64,000 nt of DNA from positions 1 to 64,000 of the forward strand of contig DATLZZ010000010.1 in NCBI GenBank assembly GCA_035573715.1. Direction: 5' to 3'. Positions 58,699 through 64,000 of this stretch are shown piece after piece. This stretch comes from JACPRL01 sp035573715. GTDB taxonomy: Bacteria > Acidobacteriota > Terriglobia > Acidiferrales > 2-02-FULL-67-57. The number at the start of each line of letters is the position of its first letter. Positions within the stretch are counted from its first letter, which is position 1. The notes beneath the pieces are model-generated. The model was not told where the DNA came from. It did no database searches and worked only from the letters and a program-made list of their open reading frames with translations. Made by a program: the position numbers and the translations under genes.

Positions 58699-60341
58699 TC
58701 CTGTCCCTTTCGCCGCGGCAGCTCCGACGCCGTGCGCAGCGTGCCGCCGAACCGCTCCAACAGCGCCTGCACTACCGGGTTTTGCAAGCGCGGATCGGCG
58801 GCGGGTGGCGGCGGTTCCTGCGCCGGCGCCGCGGTGGCGGGGCGGACACGCGGCAAAACTTTGGTGGGCTCGCCCAGCACCTCCGACACGATAGCCTCCA
58901 GATCGTTCAGTTGCTTCCGCCCGAGCATTTCGCTCAGCGAGCGATCTTCCGGCGCGAACCACAAGGTCAGAGTTTCTTTGTCGCGTTCCCACGCGGCAGC
59001 GTTTTCCACGAACGAGCCCAGCATCTTCGAGCGGGCATAGACAGCGCTCTTGATGGAATCAATGGTCGACGAGCTTAGGTTGGAGCCGGGCCCTCCGCTC
59101 GGCTCGGAAGCGCGCGCGGCTGCCGGCTTCGATTGTACCGGTGCCGCGGAGGCAACTGCGGCCGCCCGCGCCGGGGTGGAGGAAACCGCAGCTGGACGGG
59201 GGGTCGACGTGGCGCCGCTCAGCTCCGCTAGAATCTCTTCGACCGAGGCCAGCCGCTCGGCCTGCACCAGCTTGAGCAGCGCCAGCTCGAGGTGCAGCCG
59301 CGGGTGCGGCGACCACCGCAGCTCGCCGTCGGCGCGCATCAGCGTGTTGAAAAAGCGCAGCAGGTCTTCTTCGCGGAAGACACTTGCCGCTGCTTCCAAG
59401 TGCGCGCGTTCGGCTCCGGTGGCTTCGACCAGCGCCGCCGCCGGCCCGCCCACGCGCACCAAGAGCAGGTTGCGGATGTGCCGCAATACTTCGCGGCAGA
59501 AGTGCTGCAGGTTATGGCCGTCGCGCACCAGCTCGTCCACCAGCTTCAGGACGTCCTCGGCCGACTGGGCGCGAATGGCTTCGACCAGACGCTCCAGCAC
59601 GTCTTCGGAGACCACGCCCAGCAGCTCGCGCACTTTCGGAGCCTCCACCTTGCCCGCACAGTAGGCGATGGCCTGGTCGAGAATCGACAGCGCGTCGCGC
59701 AGGCTGCCTTCTGCCGCGCGCGTCATCACCGCCAGCGCCTCCGCGTCGGCCTGGATTCCTTCCTGCTTCGCCACCCGCTCCAGCACCGAGAGAATCTCTT
59801 CAAAACTCACGCTGCGGAAGTGGAAGCTCTGGCAGCGCGAGTGAATGGTGGAGGGGATGCGGTGCGCCTCGGTGGTGGCCAGGATGAAAATCACCCGCTC
59901 GGGCGGCTCTTCCAGCGTCTTCAGCAGGGCGTTGAACGCTTCGGCAGTAAGCATGTGGGCTTCATCAATGATGAAGACCTTGTAGCGGTCGCGCGCCGGC
60001 AGATACCGCACGTTTTCGCGCAGCTCGCGGATTTCATCGATGCCACGGTTGGAGGCGGCGTCGATTTCGAGTACATCCATCGCCGTGCCCGCGGCGATTT
60101 CCAGGCACGGCGGGCACTCGCCGCAGGGTGTTACCGTCGGGCCTTTCTGGCAGTTGAGCGCTTTGGCCAGAATGCGCGCCGTGGTCGTCTTCCCCACGCC
60201 GCGCATGCCGGAAAAAATGTAAGCGTGCGCCACCAGGTTCTGCTGGATGGCGTTCTTCAGCGTCTGGACGATGGGCTCCTGGGCGATGACTGCATCAAAG
60301 GTCTGCGGCCGGTACTTACGCGCGATGGCCAGGTAGGTCAT
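58695..60341 (-). CDS. dnaX: DNA polymerase III subunits gamma/tau
   Basis: 548 residues. Clamp-loader ATPase: RKYRPQTFDAVIAQE at the start, Walker A GMRGVGKTTTAR (residues 45-56), zinc module with Cys73, Cys76, Cys79, Walker B IIDEAHM (125-131), sensor STIHSRCQSFHF. After about residue 360 comes an alanine/proline-rich linker and a C-terminal region which would be the tau-specific part. No obvious slippery run for gamma production was noted. SRP RNA lies upstream on the same strand. Confidence 0.96.
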   Translation of the reverse strand: MTYLAIARKYRPQTFDAVIAQEPIVQTLKNAIQQNLVAHAYIFSGMRGVGKTTTARILAKALNCQKGPTVTPCGECPPCLEIAAGTAMDVLEIDAASNRGIDEIRELRENVRYLPARDRYKVFIIDEAHMLTAEAFNALLKTLEEPPERVIFILATTEAHRIPSTIHSRCQSFHFRSVSFEEILSVLERVAKQEGIQADAEALAVMTRAAEGSLRDALSILDQAIAYCAGKVEAPKVRELLGVVSEDVLERLVEAIRAQSAEDVLKLVDELVRDGHNLQHFCREVLRHIRNLLLVRVGGPAAALVEATGAERAHLEAAASVFREEDLLRFFNTLMRADGELRWSPHPRLHLELALLKLVQAERLASVEEILAELSGATSTPRPAAVSSTPARAAAVASAAPVQSKPAAARASEPSGGPGSNLSSSTIDSIKSAVYARSKMLGSFVENAAAWERDKETLTLWFAPEDRSLSEMLGRKQLNDLEAIVSEVLGEPTKVLPRVRPATAAPAQEPPPPAADPRLQNPVVQALLERFGGTLRTASELPRRKGQE

Positions 60342-60386
60342 CTAGGGTTTGAGGTCGCTGACGATGACGTCCACCCTTCGACTTCG

Positions 60387-60440
60387 CCCCGATGTATCGG
60401 GGCTTCGCTGAGGGTCAATGTCCCGCTTCGCGAGACATTG
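60387..60440 (+). repeat. Interspersed hairpin repeat between SRP RNA and dnaX
   Basis: Hairpin CCCCGAT-GT-ATCGGGG at 60387-60402, flanked by CTTCG, is the same core as in the element at 26656. It is followed by CAATGTC...GACATTG arms at 60416-60440. Neither has a T-run, so a terminator role is doubtful. Confidence 0.55.
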
Positions 60441-60444
60441 AGGG

Positions 60445-60554
60445 GACCAGACCCCGGGTCCTCCGCGGCACACGACAGTGACCCGTTACCGTTGCTTCCT
60501 TCCGGACCTGGCGGGGTTCACGGGGCTGCGTTGCACAGAGCCCGAAGTCTGATC
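60445..60554 (-). ncRNA. ffs: Small signal recognition particle RNA (4.5S type)
   Basis: The minus strand contains CAGGTCCGGAAGGAAGCA, the universally conserved SRP domain IV sequence (asymmetric loop and GGAA tetraloop), near 60510-60493. The predicted ends GATCAGACTTCGGG and CCCGGGGTCTGGTC pair almost without break, closing a rod of about 110 nt as in bacterial 4.5S RNA. Position upstream of dnaX is common. It binds Ffh to target membrane proteins. Confidence 0.93.
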
Positions 60555-60563
60555 CGAACTGCA

Positions 60564-60592
60564 ATCCTAGCACGCCGCTGCGTGGTGGGCAA
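60564..60592 (-). promoter_or_regulatory. Promoter of SRP RNA
   Basis: Minus strand TTGCCC (60592-60587) and TAGGAT (60569-60564), 17-bp spacer; the RNA would begin 9-10 bp later. Confidence 0.5.
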
Positions 60593-60608
60593 CCCGCCCG
60601 CGGCGGCC

Positions 60609-61040
60609 TCAGGCGGCGTGTTTTTCCATCTTGAGCAGGCGGGCGAGAAGGAAGGAGCCGCCGACCAGCTCGATCATCCAGCCGAGCAGCACGGCGGCGA
60701 GGCCGGCGGGCGGCAGGCCGGTCCACAGCAGCGCCACGGCCAGCGCCGGCACCGCTACGCCCAGCCAGTGCAGCGTGCCAAATGTAACGGCGCGGGACGC
60801 GCTGATCGAGTGCGGGTAGGCCTGCTCGAAGACGGCGGCATAGATGAGCCCCATCCACAGTGTCAGCGCCATCAGACCCAGCATCGCTTGGTTGGCCGAC
60901 ACCGGCAGCGCTTCCGGATGGGCGGCGAGAAATGTGCGCACCTGTCCGACGGCGAAGTGTTCAATCGCAAACGCCGCCGTCAGCCCCGCCAGCCCTGCCA
61001 CTCCCACCAGGATTCCCCCCGTCGCTCCACGCAGCGTCAT
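60609..61040 (-). CDS. DUF4149-type membrane protein
   Basis: 143 residues with four hydrophobic helices (about 9-26, 50-68, 83-105, 108-130) and short loops; short cytosolic tail MEKHAA. The pattern fits the DUF4149 group of small inner-membrane proteins of unknown function. GAGGTTGCG precedes the ATG. It follows the propeller gene by 35 bp on the same strand and may share its transcript. Confidence 0.7.
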   Translation of the reverse strand: MTLRGATGGILVGVAGLAGLTAAFAIEHFAVGQVRTFLAAHPEALPVSANQAMLGLMALTLWMGLIYAAVFEQAYPHSISASRAVTFGTLHWLGVAVPALAVALLWTGLPPAGLAAVLLGWMIELVGGSFLLARLLKMEKHAA

Positions 61041-61051
61041 CGCAACCTCGG

Positions 61052-61069
61052 AATCTCAGATTTGAGATT
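61052..61069 (-). repeat. AT-rich inverted repeat in a 35-bp gap
   Basis: AATCTCA-GATT-TGAGATT: perfect 7-bp arms directly after the propeller gene on its strand. No T-run follows; could be a weak terminator or a repeat fragment. Confidence 0.4.
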
Positions 61070-61075
61070 TCAAAT

Positions 61076-62074
61076 TCAGTCGGCCCATGCCATGCCGTCC
61101 GGTTCTGTGCCGGTCGTGAACGTCTTTATGACCTTGCGCGTCGCCACGTCAACCACCGTGACTTTATTGTCATTGGTGTTGGCGACAAAGGCGCGCTGGC
61201 CGTCGGGCGTCATCAGGATGCCGACCGGCACCGCGCCGACTTCAATGGAGTCGACCAACTGCCGCGTCGCGCGGTCGAACACCGTCACGGTGTTCGACCG
61301 CGCATTCGACACCCACACCTGGTTGCCGTCGCGCGTGAACTTCACCCGAATCGGCATCTTCCCGCCGCTCTCGAACGTCACCAGCACGCGGTCTTTGGCG
61401 GCGTCGATAACGGAGACCGAGTTGGCGCCGCGGTTCGAGACCCACACCTCCCGGCCGTCGGGCGAGACGTCGATGCCTTCGGCCCCGGTGCCCGTGGGCA
61501 CGCTCTTGACGATGTCGGTCGTGCGGTCAATCACCGTCACGCTGCCCGAGCCGATGTTCGCCACGTACAGTTTGTTCTCGTCCGGCGTCGGCACCACCAT
61601 GTGGCTCACGTCTTGCCCGGTTTCCCACGCTTTCAAAACCCGGCCCGACGCAGCGTCCAGCTCCAGCACTGCCTTGCTGCCTTCGCAGGTCACCCAGAGG
61701 CGCGAGCCGTCGCGGCTGACGTGAATGCCGTGCGGCTGCTTGTAGCTGCCGAGGTCTAAGGTCGCCTTGACCTTGCGCTCTTCGAGGTCAATCACGGTGA
61801 GCGTCGTGCCCGGCTGCATCTGCGGCCGCTCCCCCTCGCGGAACACCGCGAACGAGCCGTAGTTGGAAACATAAACGTAGCGGCCATCAGGCGAGGCCGC
61901 CGCCTCGTGCGGGCCCTTACCTGTGGGCAGCTTGGTCACCACCTCATAGGTCGCCGGATCCACCAATGCCGCTTCGTGGTCTGACTTGTTCAGGACAATC
62001 AGGACATCCGCCGCGGCGGCGGCGGCGGTCGCGGCCACCAGCAGCAGGACAGGGGCGCACAGGCGTACCTTCAT
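61076..62074 (-). CDS. Secreted YVTN-family beta-propeller protein
   Basis: 332 residues with a signal peptide (LLLVAATAAAAAA). Seven YVTN-type blades: RYVYVSNYGSFAVF, SRLWVTCEGSKAVLELD, NKLYVANIGSGSVTVID, REVWVSNRGANSVSVID, NQVWVSNARSNTVTVFD and QRAFVANTNDNKVTVVD, each followed by a KxxxTxPTGxGP-like turn. Such propellers are periplasmic; some relatives bind DNA or heme-processing partners, but no role is predicted here. Confidence 0.87.
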   Translation of the reverse strand: MKVRLCAPVLLLVAATAAAAAADVLIVLNKSDHEAALVDPATYEVVTKLPTGKGPHEAAASPDGRYVYVSNYGSFAVFREGERPQMQPGTTLTVIDLEERKVKATLDLGSYKQPHGIHVSRDGSRLWVTCEGSKAVLELDAASGRVLKAWETGQDVSHMVVPTPDENKLYVANIGSGSVTVIDRTTDIVKSVPTGTGAEGIDVSPDGREVWVSNRGANSVSVIDAAKDRVLVTFESGGKMPIRVKFTRDGNQVWVSNARSNTVTVFDRATRQLVDSIEVGAVPVGILMTPDGQRAFVANTNDNKVTVVDVATRKVIKTFTTGTEPDGMAWAD

Positions 62075-62099
62075 CGCAACCTCCTCGGGTCGGCCTATA

Positions 62100-62129
62100 T
62101 TGCACCAAATTGCTGCCGTCTGCTATCGT
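62100..62129 (+). promoter_or_regulatory. Candidate promoter of tRNA-Ser
   Basis: TTGCAC at 62100-62105 and TATCGT at 62124-62129, 18-bp spacer, 10 bp before the tRNA. Confidence 0.45.
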
Positions 62130-62139
62130 GAATTCACGC

Positions 62140-62229
62140 GGAGCGGTGCAGGAGCGGTTTAACTGGCAGCACTGGAAATGCTGTGGCCGAGCAATCGGCC
62201 CGAGGGTTCGAATCCCTCCCGCTCCGCCA
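62140..62229 (+). tRNA. tRNA-Ser (anticodon GGA)
   Basis: Acceptor arms GGAGCGG (62140-62146) and CCGCTCC (62219-62225) are followed by G and encoded CCA (62227-62229). Anticodon stem CAGCA/TGCTG holds loop CTGGAAA, anticodon GGA. The long variable arm (GGCCGAGCAATCGGCC) and T-loop GGTTCGAATC confirm a class II tRNA. Confidence 0.96.
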
Positions 62230-62231
62230 GT

Positions 62232-62645
62232 CTACTCAGTCGCGCCGGCGGCGCGCAGGACCGCGGCTGCGGCGCGGGCGTCGTGTATAGCCGTTTCCTC
62301 CAGAGGTGTCCTCTTGTTCAGGTTCTTCGAATGGACATCACCGCCGTATTCGAGGAGGAGTTGAGCCACCGCCGCCTGGTTGCCGTGCGCGGCGGCGTGC
62401 AACGGTGTGGTTCCCCAGTGGGTGTTTTGATTCCGAGCATTCACCTCAGCCCCGGCTTCCAGCAGCAGACGAACGGCTTCCACTTGGCCGCGCCACGCCG
62501 CCCAATGCAGCGGCGTCGAGCCCTCCTTATCACGAGCATGAACGAGAGAAGGGTCGGCCTTCAAAAGCTTGCAAAGGGCCGCCAAGTCTCCCTTCTTGGC
62601 GGCCCGGAACGTCTCGCGAGCGGCTTGAGGCTGCGCTGCGACCAT
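62232..62645 (-). CDS. Ankyrin-repeat protein
   Basis: 137 residues with three full ankyrin units: GDLAALCKLLKADPSLVHARD, GSTPLHWAAWRGQVEAVRLL then LEAGAEVNARNQ, and TTPLHAAAHGNQAAVAQLLLEYG, plus a capping repeat. No signal peptide, so cytosolic. A protein-binding module of unknown partner. Its stop codon is 2 bp from the 3' end of the tRNA-Ser on the other strand. Confidence 0.85.
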   Translation of the reverse strand: MVAAQPQAARETFRAAKKGDLAALCKLLKADPSLVHARDKEGSTPLHWAAWRGQVEAVRLLLEAGAEVNARNQNTHWGTTPLHAAAHGNQAAVAQLLLEYGGDVHSKNLNKRTPLEETAIHDARAAAAVLRAAGATE

Positions 62646-62652
62646 TCTCCGT

Positions 62653-63684
62653 CTACTGCGGCGGAGTGAAGCCGGTCAGCGGGTTGCCGTAGAAGGCTTC
62701 GGTCTTCCACGCCAGCCTGTTCCACGGCACCGGGTCGGTTATGACGCGGACGGGGACGAGGATGCGGTCGGTGCCGACCTTGTTCGACTCGGCAATGCTG
62801 TTGTCGATGGTGCCGTCCTCGCGCACGGTGAACTTCACCGAGCGGGCCAGCTTGCCGCCGACGATGGCCTTGACCTCGTAGTCGCCGGGATTCTGGCCCA
62901 GGATGAAGTGCGGGTCGTAGCCCTGGCCCTCGCCCGGGTCGGTCGGGTAGACGCCGATGATTTCGCAGTCATCAATCCACCAATCCATCCGGTGCGGGTC
63001 GAAGTCCGCTTCGCTCCCGATGCCGCAGCCTTCGTTCTTAGCGATCTCCTTGCCGTTGTAGAACAGGAAGGCGCGAATCCCGCCGGGTCGCCCGCGGTAC
63101 CAGGTGACGACGCGGAGGCCCCGATCCCCAGTGAAGTAGAGGTAGCCGATGGGCAGCCGCCAGTCCTCGTCCACGTAGTATTCGAACCCGGTGCCGAACT
63201 TGTAGGAGCCCAGCTTGAACTTCCCCTTGTAGAGGACGGTATCGGATTCCATCAGCTCATTGCGCACTCCGAGCGTGAACGGAACCAGTCCCGTGGGAAC
63301 CACGCCCTTGTAAAAGACGCCTTTGTCCTGCCCGGCGAGGGTTCCCAAGTTGCAGCGGGCCTGCACCCGATCGGGTTTCTGAAAGACATCATCGGATTCA
63401 CAGACATGCTTGAGGGGTTTTTTACCGGTTGGAGTGTATTCCACCCAAAACTGGGCGCCGCTGGGCAGTGCGCCGATGACCTGGAATTCGGTTTCCAGTT
63501 CCAACCTGTTCCCGGGCACGCAGCTTCGATCATCGGATCGGCAGGTGACTTCCCAGACCTTGGCTTTGATCTGGAGTGTATCTTTGGCGACGACCAGCTC
63601 GTCCTGCGCGCTCACCGGCGTTCCGGCCGCGGCTCCGAAAACCAGCCCGATTCCCAACAGCAACACATGGATGCGACTCCTCAT
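62653..63684 (-). CDS. Secreted protein of unknown function
   Basis: 343 residues with a signal peptide (HVLLLGIGLVFGAAAGTPVSA). Several cysteines in the mature part (TCRSDDRSCVPG, KHVCESDD, ARCNLG, GCGIG, DDCEI) could form disulphides. Beta-rich, with DWRLPIGYLYFTGDRGLRVV and GDYEVKAIVGGKLARSVKF segments; the latter resembles an Ig-like fold. No family recognised. Its ATG overlaps the stop of the next gene upstream by 4 bp. Confidence 0.7.
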   Translation of the reverse strand: MRSRIHVLLLGIGLVFGAAAGTPVSAQDELVVAKDTLQIKAKVWEVTCRSDDRSCVPGNRLELETEFQVIGALPSGAQFWVEYTPTGKKPLKHVCESDDVFQKPDRVQARCNLGTLAGQDKGVFYKGVVPTGLVPFTLGVRNELMESDTVLYKGKFKLGSYKFGTGFEYYVDEDWRLPIGYLYFTGDRGLRVVTWYRGRPGGIRAFLFYNGKEIAKNEGCGIGSEADFDPHRMDWWIDDCEIIGVYPTDPGEGQGYDPHFILGQNPGDYEVKAIVGGKLARSVKFTVREDGTIDNSIAESNKVGTDRILVPVRVITDPVPWNRLAWKTEAFYGNPLTGFTPPQ

Positions 63685-64000
63685 CGCTTTCCTCCTGGAA
63701 CTTCTTCTTTTTTGTCGAGACGTTCACGCAGGTCGGCCAGCATCAGCATGGTGTGCAGCATGCGCCCGCGGAGAATCTGGTCATCCGGCGGCGACTGCAC
63801 GCCCACGGTGGCAATCCGCGCCGCGGTGAGCAGGACGAACTGGAGGGCCGCGTCGCGCGCGGCGTCATCCAGCGAGCCCTCGGCCAGCTGCCGCTTGCAG
63901 GCAGTGATCCGCACCTCCGCCTCCACCAGGTAGTGGTCGAGGCAGAGCGCCTGGTCGGCCAGATGCTCCGGGATGGGGTTCGAACAACCGCCCGCCCGGC
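63681..64000 (-). CDS. Cysteine/histidine-motif protein, function unknown (5' partial)
   Basis: The frame is open to the right window edge (in-frame codons up to 63998), so the N-terminus is missing; a GTG at 63926 is internal. Visible sequence begins GGCSNPIPEHLADQALCLDHY, a likely C...C..H zinc knuckle, followed by helical segments ending in KKEEVPGGKR. It overlaps the secreted protein gene by 4 bp, suggesting co-translation. The knuckle resembles that of the gene at 10695; shared ancestry is only a guess. Confidence 0.65.
   Translation of the reverse strand, partial: RAGGCSNPIPEHLADQALCLDHYLVEAEVRITACKRQLAEGSLDDAARDAALQFVLLTAARIATVGVQSPPDDQILRGRMLHTMLMLADLRERLDKKEEVPGGKR

Noticed and set aside
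60416..60440. SRP RNA terminator
   Set aside because: CAATGTC/GACATTG arms form a hairpin just after the RNA but no U-run follows; it is more likely part of an interspersed repeat.

Overview
The window is 64 kb of high-GC DNA (roughly two thirds G+C by eye) from a Gram-negative bacterium, most likely an Acidobacteriota member of the Solibacter/Bryobacter type. The evidence is: two secreted proteins with the C-terminal TIGR03437 domain typical of Acidobacteria; an excisionase-like HTH fused to a membrane segment and a sensor-like domain; a YadA-head/S74 surface protein whose N-terminal motif is common in Acidobacteria; LpxB, which implies an outer membrane; and GC-rich interspersed palindromes. 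Many promoters read as near-consensus sigma-70 boxes with 17-bp spacing. No rRNA, CRISPR array, phage or transposase gene was seen.

Layout. 1-2.4 kb: the 3' part of a large surface protein. 2.5-6.7 kb: a glycolysis/secretion operon, gapA-pgk-tpiA-secG, with a small lipocalin-like secreted protein. 6.7-13.8 kb: tRNA-Leu(GAG), a DUF885 protein, small zinc-ribbon and CBS proteins, a DUF1028 protein, a cysteine-rich small protein, a fused E1 alpha/beta 2-oxoacid dehydrogenase and a PspC protein. 13.8-21 kb: a secreted S9 peptidase fused to an FGE-like domain, phosphofructokinase, an ornithine-cyclodeaminase-family enzyme, a TPR protein, and an ECF sigma factor with its zinc anti-sigma.

21.2-33.6 kb is the most interesting region. 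It is a co-directional run of 12 genes behind a strong promoter with a perfect TetR-type operator: TetR regulator, enoyl-CoA hydratase, aldehyde dehydrogenase, ferritin-like protein, a PaaA/BoxB-family di-iron oxygenase, a crotonase resembling cyclohexadienecarbonyl-CoA hydratase, three subunits of a 4-hydroxybenzoyl-CoA reductase-like molybdenum enzyme (HcrC/A/B, including the extra [4Fe-4S] insertion), an amidohydrolase, 3-hydroxyacyl-CoA dehydrogenase, a second enoyl-CoA hydratase, and a macrodomain protein. I infer a CoA-thioester aromatic degradation pathway that combines a reductive dehydroxylation module (usually anaerobic) with an oxygenase module (aerobic).

33.8-43.4 kb: a LuxR-type regulator, a Tat-exported multicopper oxidase with a SCO-type copper protein, a beta-propeller protein, arsenate reductase, a MidA-like methyltransferase, an M1-like peptidase that has lost its zinc site, and LpxB. 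43.4-47.4 kb: a consensus promoter with a structured untranslated RNA, then a heterodimeric MdlA/MdlB-type ABC exporter. 47.5-57.3 kb: secreted beta-propeller, Kelch, FG-GAP and TIGR03437 proteins with clear signs of recent duplication, including a 33-bp direct repeat of the recR 3' end. 57.8-60.6 kb: the classic dnaX-ybaB-recR operon preceded by SRP RNA. 60.6-64 kb: a DUF4149 membrane protein, a YVTN propeller, tRNA-Ser(GGA), an ankyrin protein and two proteins of unknown function, the last cut by the window end.
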